A program made the translations under genes and the position numbers. The notes beneath the pieces were generated by a model. The model was not told the DNA's origin. It was given only the letters and a program-made list of their open reading frames with translations, and did not search any database. 64,000 nt of DNA from the NCBI RefSeq assembly GCF_006715175.1, contig NZ_VFMQ01000001.1:2294001-2358000 (forward strand), written 5' to 3'. Positions 53,259-61,285 of this stretch are shown piece by piece. This DNA comes from Curtobacterium citreum (GTDB lineage: Bacteria > Actinomycetota > Actinomycetes > Actinomycetales > Microbacteriaceae). Numbering within the stretch: position 1 is the stretch's first letter; the number at the start of each line of letters is the position of its first letter.

Positions 53259-53930
53259 ATGGCGACTCCAGAGGAACCGATCCGACTCGCACTCGTCGAC
53301 GACCACAAGATGCTCCTCGGCGCACTCACCGAGTGGATCCGCAGCGCCGCCGACGACATCACCCTCGTCGCCGCGGTCACGACCTGGCCCGAGCTCCTGA
53401 CGAACCCGGCGTTCCCCGTCGACGTCGTCCTGCTGGACCTCGACCTCAAGGACTCCATCCCGGTGTCGTTGAAGATCTCCACGCTCAAGACCGCGGGCGT
53501 CAAGACCGTCGTGATGAGCACGTACTCGGAGCCGAACGTCGTCCGCGAGGCCCTGGGCGCCGGCGCCCTCGGCTACCTCGTCAAGAGCGAGGACGCGGAC
53601 ATGATCGTCGAGGCGATCCGCGCCGCGCAGCGCGGCGAGCAGTACGTCTCCGCCGAGCTCGACCTCGCGATCAACAGCGGCGACGTCGGCGGCGTCCCGA
53701 AGCTCAGCGCCCAGGAGCGTCGCGTCATGGCGCTCTACGGCGGCGGCGAGCCGGTCAAGAGCGTCGCGTACCAGCTCGGCATCTCCGAGGAGACCGCGAA
53801 GAGCTACCTCAAGCGCATCCGTGAGAAGTACCGCGTCGCCGGCTTCGACGTCGGCACGAAGGTCGCGCTGCGGAAGCGGGCGATCACCGACGGCATCATC
53901 GTGCAGGACGGCAGCCCGGTCGGGCTGTAG
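53259..53930 (+). CDS. LuxR-family response regulator
   Basis: 223 aa. Receiver domain LALVDDHKMLLGALTEWI, phosphoacceptor Asp in DVVLLDLDLKDS, Ser in VVMSTYSEPN, Lys in YLVKSEDAD. HTH domain LSAQERRVMALYGGGEPVKSVAYQLGISEETAKSYL, less standard than NarL (inserted Gly-Gly-Glu). Start ATG 53259, preceded by GAGAAAGGA. 146 bp separate it from the membrane protein upstream, enough for its own promoter. Confidence 0.92.
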   Translation: MATPEEPIRLALVDDHKMLLGALTEWIRSAADDITLVAAVTTWPELLTNPAFPVDVVLLDLDLKDSIPVSLKISTLKTAGVKTVVMSTYSEPNVVREALGAGALGYLVKSEDADMIVEAIRAAQRGEQYVSAELDLAINSGDVGGVPKLSAQERRVMALYGGGEPVKSVAYQLGISEETAKSYLKRIREKYRVAGFDVGTKVALRKRAITDGIIVQDGSPVGL

Positions 53931-53969
53931 GGACCGCTCGCGGTCCGGCGGACTGCCGCACCCAGCAAC

Positions 53970-54039
53970 CGGACGGGAGGCACGTGGCGACGCCGCCACG
54001 TGCCTCCACGTGGCGACGCCGCCACGTGCCTCCCGTCCG
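53970..54039. terminator. CGGACGGGAGGC-family hairpin with duplicated loop
   Basis: CGGACGGGAGGC (53970-53981) and GCCTCCCGTCCG (54028-54039) are the arms. The loop sequence ACGTGGCGACGCCGCCACGT is itself an 8-bp stem with a 4-nt loop, and a 26-bp unit (loop plus GCCTCC) is tandemly duplicated (53982-54007, 54008 on). Using one copy of the loop, stem pairing reaches 20 bp. It follows the response regulator. Confidence 0.75.
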
Positions 54040-54049
54040 TCCTCCGGTC

Positions 54050-54106
54050 GCTGTCGACACTCGTGCGCTGTGGACACCCGTGCGCTGTCGACACCTGGGC
54101 GCTGTC
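54050..54106. repeat. 17-bp tandem repeat containing TGTCGACA
   Basis: Units begin at 54050, 54067, 54084 and (partial) 54101: GCTGTCGACACTCGTGC, GCTGTGGACACCCGTGC, GCTGTCGACACCTGGGC. TGTCGACA is palindromic. It abuts the terminator at 54107. Confidence 0.75.
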
Positions 54107-54161
54107 GAGTGAGCAGAAGCCGTTGGTTCCGTCCGACGGACCCGACGGCTTCTGCTCACTC
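54107..54161. terminator. 17-bp perfect-stem hairpin after the response regulator gene
   Basis: GAGTGAGCAGAAGCCGT (54107-54123) pairs perfectly with 54145-54161; the intervening 21 nt contain a smaller inverted repeat TCCGTC/GACGGA. Between convergent response regulator and MFS genes, so probably bidirectional. Confidence 0.8.
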
Positions 54162-54214
54162 ATCGGACGGCCAGGACCGCCGGGCAGCCGCGCGCGCCGG
54201 ACGGACGGAACGAC

Positions 54215-55480
54215 TCAGACGGTCGGGACCGGCGCGGTGATCGGACCCGTCGACGGGGACGTCGTGCGCAGCCCCGCACGCCGGACGGTCCGCCGCTCGA
54301 CGCCGTAGCTCACCGCGGTGACGACCAGGCCGAGCAGGGCGAGGACGATGCCGAGCCACGCCGGCGCGAGGAACCCGAAGCCGGCCGCGATCACCGCGCC
54401 GCCGAGGGCCGCACCGAGCGAGTTGCCGATGTTGAACGCGGAGTGGTTGAGCGCCGCCGCGATCGTGCGGGCGTCGCCGGCCACGTCCATGAGTCGCGAC
54501 TGCACCGCCGGGGGTATCGCCGACGAGGTCGCGCCGAGCAGGAACGCACCGAGGAACACGCCCCACGTCCACTGCGCCGTGAAGACCGTGACGAGCAGGG
54601 CACCGACGAGTGCGAGCATGCCGACGTAGATGGTCCGCTTGACGCTCCGGTCCGCCAGGTGCCCGCCGAGGACGCCACCGACGACCATGCCGAGCCCGAC
54701 GACCACCAGGACGAGCGGCACCGCCGACTCGGGCAGCCCCGTGACGTTCTGGACGAGCGGCGAGATGTACGAGTACACGGCGAAGAACCCACCGAACCCG
54801 ACGGCGCCGAGGCCCATGACGATCCACACCTGCGGGGAGCGGAACGCCCGCAGCTCGCGGCCGATGGTCGCGTGCTCGTCGCGGGGGCTGCGCGGGACGA
54901 AGGCGGCGACCGCCAGGAACGTCAGCGCGAACAGGACCGACACGACCCCGTACGCGGTCCGCCAACCGGCGTTCTGCCCGACCCATGTGATCGCGGGCAC
55001 ACCGACGACGTTCGCGATGGACAGGCCGAGCATGACCATCGCGATGCCCTTGCCCCGCTTGCCGGGTCCCATGATGTCGCCGGCCACGATGGAGGCGATG
55101 CCGAAGTACGCGCCGTGCGGCAGACCCGCGACGAAGCGTGCCACGAGGACCAGGCCGAAGCTCGGCAGGACCGCGCTCGCGACCGTCGCGACGACGAAGC
55201 CCACGAGCAGGACGAGGATCAGGCCCTTGCGCGGGAAGGTCGCGGAGATCGCCGCGATCGTCGGGGCACCGACGACGACCCCGAGGGCGTAGGCGCTGAC
55301 GAGCCACCCGGCGTGCGCGACCCCGGCGTCCGGCGAGACGGCGTACTGCTGCGGCAGCAGCGCCTCGGCGATGTTCGGCAGCAGCCCCATCGCGACGAAC
55401 TCGGTCGAACCGATCGCGAAGCCGCCCATGGCGAGGGCGATGAGGGCGAGCGCGCGGCTCGTCGGGGTGGTGAGCGTCAT
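54215..55480 (-). CDS. MFS transporter, DHA1 (AraJ/Cmx-like) family
   Basis: 421 aa, twelve membrane segments. Opening ALIALAMGGFAIGSTEFVAMGLLPNIA is the DHA1/AraJ motif; motif A is absent between helices 2 and 3 but the cytoplasmic GPGKRGKGIAMVMLG and DRSVKRTIYVGM loops are typical. Exports small molecules such as drugs or sugars by proton antiport; substrate unknown. Start ATG 55480. The 253-bp region 55481-55733 upstream holds its promoter but nothing I can define further. Confidence 0.93.
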   Translation of the reverse strand: MTLTTPTSRALALIALAMGGFAIGSTEFVAMGLLPNIAEALLPQQYAVSPDAGVAHAGWLVSAYALGVVVGAPTIAAISATFPRKGLILVLLVGFVVATVASAVLPSFGLVLVARFVAGLPHGAYFGIASIVAGDIMGPGKRGKGIAMVMLGLSIANVVGVPAITWVGQNAGWRTAYGVVSVLFALTFLAVAAFVPRSPRDEHATIGRELRAFRSPQVWIVMGLGAVGFGGFFAVYSYISPLVQNVTGLPESAVPLVLVVVGLGMVVGGVLGGHLADRSVKRTIYVGMLALVGALLVTVFTAQWTWGVFLGAFLLGATSSAIPPAVQSRLMDVAGDARTIAAALNHSAFNIGNSLGAALGGAVIAAGFGFLAPAWLGIVLALLGLVVTAVSYGVERRTVRRAGLRTTSPSTGPITAPVPTV

Positions 55481-55733
55481 GCGACCTGTTCTCGTGACGT
55501 GGGGTGGGAGGCCCGCCGCGATCTGGGGTCCCGGTCCGGCGCAGCGCGGCGCCGACCGAGGACCGTCCGACGGTGGTCGGGGCCGGTGCGGGTTCGGCGG
55601 CGAACGGGACGGGCCTGCGATGCAGCCCGTCCCAGCAGTGTAGAACGCTCCAACGGGTCAGCGGAAGCGGCGGACCGAATCGATTCGACCAGACGCCCGA
55701 GCGACCAGCGGGAGGTCGTCTGCGGAACAGCCC

Positions 55734-55913
55734 TCAGGCCGCGCGGCGCTCCACGTGGGCTGCGGCCGACGGCGCCGGCTCGGGCACCTCGTCCCGGTGC
55801 ACCCAGCCCGCGCCGCACTCGACGCACGTCGCCCAGCCGTTCTCGCCCTGCTCGTCCGCGTCGACCACGACCGTCTGCAGGTCGCAGTCAGGGCACCAGC
55901 CGTCGTGGGTCAT
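55734..55913 (-). CDS. Small zinc-ribbon protein
   Basis: 59 aa. Two cysteine pairs, GWCPDCDLQ and ATCVECGAG, 25 residues apart, fit a rubredoxin-type zinc ribbon. GAGGAGCG lies just ahead of ATG 55913; an in-frame ATG at 55988 would give 84 aa but has no good RBS. The C-terminus is Pro/Ala-rich. Function unknown; could be a nucleic-acid or protein-binding accessory factor. Confidence 0.75.
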   Translation of the reverse strand: MTHDGWCPDCDLQTVVVDADEQGENGWATCVECGAGWVHRDEVPEPAPSAAAHVERRAA

Positions 55914-56035
55914 CACGCGCTCCTCGTGGTCGTCGGTCCGGCCGCGGGTGCGGCTCGACGACACCATGAGACACCCGGCCACCGACATCCCGGGGACCGT
56001 GGCGGCGTGTCGGCCGCGGCGGTAGCGTGACGGTC

Positions 56036-56215
56036 ATGTGGTGGTGGATCGGGACCGTGGTTGTGCTCGTCGCGCTGTTCGGACTCTGGCTGTGGATGCA
56101 CCACGTGACCGACTTCGGCTCGCGGTCGCGGGCCTTCGACGGCTCCGATCCGGAGATCGCCGAGGCGCTCCGGCAGGCAGAGCGCGACCAGAACACGGGG
56201 CGGATGTACCCGTAG
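56036..56215 (+). CDS. Small single-pass membrane protein
   Basis: 59 aa. One helix at the N-terminus (MWWWIGTVVVLVALFGLWLW), then a soluble acidic tail (GSDPEIAEALRQAERDQNTG). ATG 56036 chosen; a GTG nine bases upstream is possible. Divergent from the zinc-ribbon gene, convergent with the next gene. Function unknown. Confidence 0.7.
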   Translation: MWWWIGTVVVLVALFGLWLWMHHVTDFGSRSRAFDGSDPEIAEALRQAERDQNTGRMYP

Positions 56216-56246
56216 CGGCCGACCAGCAGCCGGACGCCCCCCCGTC

Positions 56247-56555
56247 TCAGTCGCCGAGCGCTGCTTCGAGCCGTTCGAGCTTGCCGTCGATCTCGCCGGT
56301 GTGGCCCGGCCGGATGTCGGCCTTCAGCACGAGCGACACCCGGGTGCCGTGGGCGGCGACGGCCTCGGTCGCCCGCTTGACGACGTCCATCACCTCGTCC
56401 CACTCCCCCTCGATCTCGGTGAACATCGACGAGGTGCGGTTCGGCAGCCCGGACTCGCGGACGATCCGCACCGCGGCGGCGACCGCGTCGTGCACGGAGC
56501 CGTCCGAGGACGCTGCGGGACCACCGGACGGGGCGACGGAGAACGCGACGATCAT
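56247..56555 (-). CDS. MTH1187/YkoF-family thiamine-binding protein
   Basis: 102 aa. Starts MIVAFSVAPSGG, continues SVHDAVAAAVRIVRESGLP, then MFTEIEGEWDEVMDVVKRAT and RVSLVLKADIRPG. This is the MTH1187/YkoF ferredoxin-like fold; members bind thiamine or a metal. Start ATG 56555 overlaps the GT87-like gene stop by ATGA. Biochemical role here unproven. Confidence 0.88.
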   Translation of the reverse strand: MIVAFSVAPSGGPAASSDGSVHDAVAAAVRIVRESGLPNRTSSMFTEIEGEWDEVMDVVKRATEAVAAHGTRVSLVLKADIRPGHTGEIDGKLERLEAALGD

Positions 56556-57829
56556 GCGTCCATCCTGCCCCGCTCGACCTCGACGGGCACGCCACCGTCG
56601 GACGGGAGCTCCCGGGTCCGCGCGGACCGTCCGGACGGCGAGCGAGCCAGCAGGACGAGCCCCCAGACGAGCACCCCGACCTCGAGCAGGTTCCGGATCG
56701 TCAGCACCACGAGCACCCAGGGACGCACCAGGAGCACCTGGTCGTAGAACGTCGGGTAGAAGACCTGGGTGAGCACGGCCGTCACGAGCAGGGCGACCGC
56801 GACCGGCACGAACCGCCGGGCACTGGCACGCCCGGCGACGAGTCCCCACACGACGGGGACCGCGAACCAGCCGACGTACTGCGGGGAGCCGACCTTGTTC
56901 GTCGCGATGAGCGCGGCGACGAGCACGAGCGCCAGCAGCGGGGCGACCTCGGCACGGCGGGCACCGCGCCGGACCGCGACCAGCGCGAGGACGATCCCGG
57001 CGAGCACGGTGACGGCCATCAGTGGCGTGGAGAGCGCAGCGGCCGCGTGCGTCCCGGCCCCGGACACCTCGAAGGTCAGGATCCCGGTGTCGTAGTAGAC
57101 CGCGGCCCCGGGGACGCCGGCCGCCGCCGCCCACATGAACGGCGTCGCGAGCGGAGCCTCGATCTGCAGCGCCCGGCCGCTCTGCTGCGAGACGAAGGAA
57201 AGCAGGTGCGCCGCTCCCCCGTACAGCACGTCGACCAGGACGATCAGCGCCGTCACGACCAGCGCCCCGGTGAAGACGCCCCGCCGGTGCCCTCGGCGCA
57301 GCAGCAGGACCCCGACGAGCGCGGCCGGCCAGACCTTGGTCCACGCGGCGACGGTGAACACCGCCGAAGCGACGGCGGGTCGGGTCGCGACGAAGGCCAC
57401 CCCGACCAGGGCGAGGGCCGTCGCGACCGCGTCGATGCGGCCGAGAGCGATCGGGCCGAGCGCCAGCAGGAACAGCAGCCACCACCAGACCACCCGCACC
57501 CCGAGCGCGCGGAACCGCCAGAGGACGGCGACCGCGGCGGCGTCGAGCACGGTCATGAGCAGCAGCCACCCGGTGCCGATCGACGCGGCGCCGCCGAGCG
57601 CGGCGGCGGCCATGGGCACGATCGCGAACACCGGGTAGACCCAGTCCGAGTCGACACCGACCCAGTAGTGGTCCCGGTGGCCCGCCTCGATCCACTCGCG
57701 GTACGTGCGGGTGACGTCCCCGAGCGGCAGGTTCGGCAGGGACGTGTTCGCCCACCACAGGAACGCGTGCACGAGCACGAACGCCGCGACGAACAGGGCC
57801 GCCTCGACCCACCGGAACCGTACCTGCAC
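56552..57829 (-). CDS. Glycosyltransferase 87-like polytopic membrane protein
   Basis: 425 aa, about ten to eleven membrane helices, DUF2029/GT87 type. An early acidic motif LGDVTRTYREWIEAGHRDHY follows the first helix, as in C-type polyprenyl-phosphate-sugar transferases. Later FMWAAAAGVPGAAVYYDTG and VGSPQYVGWF. It probably moves a sugar from a lipid carrier to a cell-envelope glycan; acceptor unknown. Start GTG 57829; convergent-overlapping ATGA with the thiamine-binding gene. Confidence 0.83.
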   Translation of the reverse strand: MQVRFRWVEAALFVAAFVLVHAFLWWANTSLPNLPLGDVTRTYREWIEAGHRDHYWVGVDSDWVYPVFAIVPMAAAALGGAASIGTGWLLLMTVLDAAAVAVLWRFRALGVRVVWWWLLFLLALGPIALGRIDAVATALALVGVAFVATRPAVASAVFTVAAWTKVWPAALVGVLLLRRGHRRGVFTGALVVTALIVLVDVLYGGAAHLLSFVSQQSGRALQIEAPLATPFMWAAAAGVPGAAVYYDTGILTFEVSGAGTHAAAALSTPLMAVTVLAGIVLALVAVRRGARRAEVAPLLALVLVAALIATNKVGSPQYVGWFAVPVVWGLVAGRASARRFVPVAVALLVTAVLTQVFYPTFYDQVLLVRPWVLVVLTIRNLLEVGVLVWGLVLLARSPSGRSARTRELPSDGGVPVEVERGRMDA

Positions 57830-57890
57830 CGGTCGAGCGTAGCGGGGCGTCGTCCAGGCTCCCCTGAGCGGGACGTGCCACGGTGGCGCC

Positions 57891-58607
57891 GTGACCGCAG
57901 TCCCACCCCGCCGACGTCCGACCCGCAACCCCGTCGCCTGGGTCGTCCTGGTGGTGGTGGTCGTCTCGGTCCTCGCCGTCGGTGTCGTCGCGGCCACCAG
58001 GGCGTACTCCTCGCGAGAGGACGCGAAGGCCTCGGCGACCCCCACCGTCGCCGCGAGCCGCGCGCCGTCGACCCTGGACCCCGCGGACCTGGCGGGCCGC
58101 TGGACCGTCGGCGGGGACTCCGAGGCCGGCTACCGCGTGCACGAGGTGCTGAACGGCTCGGACGTCACGGTCACCGGCCGGACCGACAGCGTCAGCGGCG
58201 AGGCGACGGTCGCCGGGACCGCGATCACGGCAGCGACCGTCACGGTCCGTGTCGCCGACATCGCGACGGACTCCGCGCAGCGCGACTCGTACTTCCGCGA
58301 CTCCGCCCTCGACGTCGCGGCCTTCCCCACCGCGACCTTCACCCTCGGGGAGCCGATCGCGGACGCCGTCCCGAGCGGTTCCGCCACCACGACCGTCGAC
58401 GCCCCCGGCGAGCTGACGCTGCACGGGGTGACCCGCTCGGTCACGGCGACGCTGCAGATCGGCCTGGACGGCGACGGCGTGCAGGTGTCCGGCAGCGTGC
58501 CCGTGACGTTCGCGGACTACGGCGTGCAGGCGCCCGACCTGGGGTTCGTCCGGGTCGAGCCACGTGGCGCCGTCGAGTTCCTGGTGCACGCGAGCCCCGC
58601 CCGCTGA
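57891..58607 (+). CDS. YceI-family exported protein
   Basis: 238 aa. N-terminal membrane anchor (NPVAWVVLVVVVVSVLAVGVV), then a lipocalin-like YceI domain: GRWTVGGDSEAGYRVHEVLNG, RDSYFRDSALDVAAFPTATF and GELTLHGVTRSVTATL. YceI proteins bind polyisoprenoid lipids; a role in envelope lipid handling is likely. Start ATG 57891. Confidence 0.92.
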   Translation: MTAVPPRRRPTRNPVAWVVLVVVVVSVLAVGVVAATRAYSSREDAKASATPTVAASRAPSTLDPADLAGRWTVGGDSEAGYRVHEVLNGSDVTVTGRTDSVSGEATVAGTAITAATVTVRVADIATDSAQRDSYFRDSALDVAAFPTATFTLGEPIADAVPSGSATTTVDAPGELTLHGVTRSVTATLQIGLDGDGVQVSGSVPVTFADYGVQAPDLGFVRVEPRGAVEFLVHASPAR

Positions 58608-58648
58608 CCGCGGACGGGGCCGACACCAGCCCGACCCGCTGACCGCCC

Positions 58649-59461
58649 TCAGTCGGTCCAGGTCCGCACCCAGTCGATCTCGAGGTGCCCCGGCGCACCC
58701 CAGTCCCCGATCTGGAACATGTACCGGTGCGGGGTCGTCGGCACGTGGTCGTGCGCCTCGAAGACGAGCTGCGCGTCCACGTAGAACCGCACGGTCCGGC
58801 CGGGCTCCCACACGGTCGTGTACGTGTGCCAGTCCCGCCAGGACGCGTCGGTGTGCAGTCCGGCCGCCCGCCGTTCCTGCCCGGGGACCGTCGAGTGCAC
58901 GAACGCGCCGACGGGTCCGGCGAAGTTCCCCTCCGGGAAGTCGACCTCGCCGTCGGACCACCGGTCCGACGTCGGCCAGAGCATGAACGCGGCACCGTTG
59001 CCGTCGCCGCCGATCGCCCGCGCCCGGACGCTGAACACCCCGCCGGTGTGCGCCCACGCCCCGTCCGGGGTGCCGAACGTCCCCGCGGCACCGCGCTTCC
59101 CGTCCATCGCCACGTCCATGTACCCGTCGTGCGCGCTGACGGTCGGTCCGGACCAGTACTTGCCGCCCATGCCGTCCGGGTACGGCTGCCACGACCCCGC
59201 GTACGTCGTCGCGAACGCGCCGCCGGCCGCCGCCGGGGTGTCGAAGTCCTCGGCGAACGTGGGTGGGCCGTCACCGGTGGGCGGCGCGGCGGGTGTCGCC
59301 GAGGCCGTCGGTGTGGCACCGCTGACGACGGCGGTGCCGTCGGGGTGCGGCTGCGGCCGCGCGTCGGCGCTCGACACCGCGGACACGGTGAGCGCCGCGA
59401 GGGCCGCGGCGGTCAGGACGATCGCCGCTCGGAGGATCTTCGTCGATCGGGTTCGGGACAT
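58649..59461 (-). CDS. Secreted family 16 glycoside hydrolase
   Basis: 270 aa. Signal peptide (RAAIVLTAAALAALTVSAV), Pro/Ala/Thr linker, then a jellyroll GH16 domain. The catalytic ExDxxE motif is SDGEVDFPEGN. Other landmarks: WPTSDRWSDGEVDFPEG and WHTYTTVWEPGRTVRFYVD. GH16 enzymes cut beta-1,3(4)-glucans, agar or related polymers; specificity not assigned. Start ATG 59461. Convergent with the YceI gene. Confidence 0.9.
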   Translation of the reverse strand: MSRTRSTKILRAAIVLTAAALAALTVSAVSSADARPQPHPDGTAVVSGATPTASATPAAPPTGDGPPTFAEDFDTPAAAGGAFATTYAGSWQPYPDGMGGKYWSGPTVSAHDGYMDVAMDGKRGAAGTFGTPDGAWAHTGGVFSVRARAIGGDGNGAAFMLWPTSDRWSDGEVDFPEGNFAGPVGAFVHSTVPGQERRAAGLHTDASWRDWHTYTTVWEPGRTVRFYVDAQLVFEAHDHVPTTPHRYMFQIGDWGAPGHLEIDWVRTWTD

Positions 59462-59678
59462 GGTGGAGCATCGCTTTCCGGGGCGGCCGCCGGGTCGGGT
59501 GGTCCGGCGCACGTCCCTCGCGACGTGTCTACGCCGACCGGACGGTCACCTCGACGTCCCCGCGACCCGGTGGCGGGATCGCTGCGGCTTCCCGACGTAC
59601 GTGCGGCAACCCGCGCAGCGGCCGTCGGCACGGTCCGCTGGACGGACGTCGGCGCGGCCCGGTCTCGGTGCCGGTGCA

Positions 59679-59729
59679 CACCGGACGGGAGGCGCGCCAC
59701 CGGACGCGGGACGTGCCTCCCGTCCGGTG
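59679..59729. terminator. CACCGGACGGGAGGC-family hairpin
   Basis: CACCGGACGGGAGGC (59679-59693) pairs over 15 bp with GCCTCCCGTCCGGTG (59715-59729) around 21 nt, the longest arm of this family in the window. It lies 51 bp after the NAD(P)HX dehydratase stop. The rest of the 318-bp gap 59462-59779 shows no gene; it must contain the GH16 promoter. Confidence 0.75.
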
Positions 59730-59779
59730 GTCCACACGTCCGGCGGACGGCCGCTGCGCGGACCGGTGGGTCCGCTCGC

Positions 59780-60625
59780 TCAGGCGGTCGCGTCGCCGGT
59801 GGTCACGAGGTCGCGGACGACGCCGGGGAGGGCCGCGACGAGCGCGGTCATCGGGAACGGTCCGCCCCCCGAGGCGCGGCGCGCGGCCGTGCCGTGCACG
59901 ACCGCGGCGGCCGCGGCGAGGTGCGCGAGCTCCTCCGGTCCGACGGCCGCGCTGCCGGCGCGGGTCGCGACGAGGGCGCCGAGCACGCCGCCGAGGACGT
60001 CCCCGGCGCCGGCCGCCGCGAGCCACGGCGTGGCGGACGAGGCGACCAGGCGCACCGACCCGTCCGGCGTGACGACGTGCGTGTCCGCACCCTTCAGCAG
60101 GACGACGCTCCCGGTCCGCTCCGCGGCGCGGAGGGCCGAACCGCGCGGGTCCCCCTCGACCTCGTCACGGTCGACGCGCAGCAGCTTCGCGAGTTCACCC
60201 GCGTGCGGGGTGAGCACCGCGAGCGGCCCGAGGTCGACGAGCGGGATCGCCCCGGCGTCGACGACGACCGGGACGCCGTCGTCCGAGGCGCGCCGGAACG
60301 CCTCGGCGGTCGTGTCGTCGAGGTCGTCGAGCGAGGCCGCCGAGATCCCGGAGCCGACGAGCCACGCCTGCACGCGTCCGACGCCGGCGACGGCTTCGGG
60401 TCGGCGGGACAGGACGTGGTCGGTCGCCCGGTCGGGGCCGACGTACCGGACCATGCCGACCCCCGTGTGCACGGCTGCGTCGACGCCGAGCACCGCGGCG
60501 CCAGGGTAGGCCGCCGACCCCGTCGCGACGCCGAGCACCCCGCGGCGGTACTTCGTCGACTCGCCGGTCGGCGCGGTGGTCCAGGCGGCGGCGTCGGACG
60601 GGGTGACGGGCACGAAGTCGTTCAT
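59780..60625 (-). CDS. nnrD: ADP-dependent NAD(P)H-hydrate dehydratase
   Basis: 281 aa ribokinase-fold repair enzyme that dehydrates damaged NAD(P)HX. N-terminal STKYRRGVLGVATGSAAYPGAAVL pattern, AVLTPHAGELAKLL, LLKGADTHVVTPDG, and the catalytic/ATP motif AAAGAGDVLGGVLGAL. Lacks the N-terminal epimerase domain found in fused versions. Start ATG 60625. Divergent from the HAD gene, 24 bp between starts. Confidence 0.94.
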   Translation of the reverse strand: MNDFVPVTPSDAAAWTTAPTGESTKYRRGVLGVATGSAAYPGAAVLGVDAAVHTGVGMVRYVGPDRATDHVLSRRPEAVAGVGRVQAWLVGSGISAASLDDLDDTTAEAFRRASDDGVPVVVDAGAIPLVDLGPLAVLTPHAGELAKLLRVDRDEVEGDPRGSALRAAERTGSVVLLKGADTHVVTPDGSVRLVASSATPWLAAAGAGDVLGGVLGALVATRAGSAAVGPEELAHLAAAAAVVHGTAARRASGGGPFPMTALVAALPGVVRDLVTTGDATA

Positions 60626-60649
60626 CGTCCCCACGTTACGGTGGGGCGC

Positions 60650-61285
60650 ATGAGCCTGTTCCTGCCCGGTCGCGTGGTGGTCTTCGACTACGGCGAGGTG
60701 ATCAGCAGGACGCCGCACGGCGCGTGGGACGCCCTCGTGCAGGCCACCGGGGTGCCCGCGGACGAGCTGCTGCCCGTCTACCAGGAGCTCCGGCACGACC
60801 TGGACCGCGGCGACCTGTCCGTGCTGGAGTACTGGCGCGCGATCGGCACCCGGACGGGCCGGACCTGGAGCGTCACCGAGGTGCACGGCTTCTGGGCGAT
60901 CGACTTCACCGGGTGGTTCGCGGTCGAGCCGGAGACCCTCGCGATCGTCGAGGAGCTGCACGACGCCGGCACCCGGCTCGCGCTCCTGTCGAACGCCGGC
61001 TTCGACTTCGGCGACCCCTACCGCCGGTCGCCGATGGGGTCGCTCTTCGAGACCGTCGTCGTCAGCGCCGAGGAGCACGTCCTGAAGCCCGACGCGTCCG
61101 TCTACCGCACGACGTGCGACCGGCTGGGAATCACGCCGGAGCAGATGGTGTTCGTCGACAACAGGGCCGAGAACGCCGCCGGCGCGGACGCGATCGGGGC
61201 GGTCGGCCACCACTACACGTCGCCGGCCGGGCTGCGGGCCTTCCTGCAGGACCTGGCGGCGTCCGCCGAAGGAGCCCCCGCGTGA
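60650..61285 (+). CDS. HAD-superfamily hydrolase
   Basis: 211 aa. Motif I is VVFDYGEVI (first Asp present, second acid replaced by Gly, so phosphatase action is less sure), motif II LALLSNAG, motif III Lys in VLKPDASVY, motif IV MVFVDNRAENAAGA. The alpha-helical cap is in the first half. Resembles haloacid-dehalogenase or epoxide-hydrolase-N-like proteins. Start ATG 60650. Ends in a GTGA overlap with the Old Yellow Enzyme. Confidence 0.88.
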   Translation: MSLFLPGRVVVFDYGEVISRTPHGAWDALVQATGVPADELLPVYQELRHDLDRGDLSVLEYWRAIGTRTGRTWSVTEVHGFWAIDFTGWFAVEPETLAIVEELHDAGTRLALLSNAGFDFGDPYRRSPMGSLFETVVVSAEEHVLKPDASVYRTTCDRLGITPEQMVFVDNRAENAAGADAIGAVGHHYTSPAGLRAFLQDLAASAEGAPA

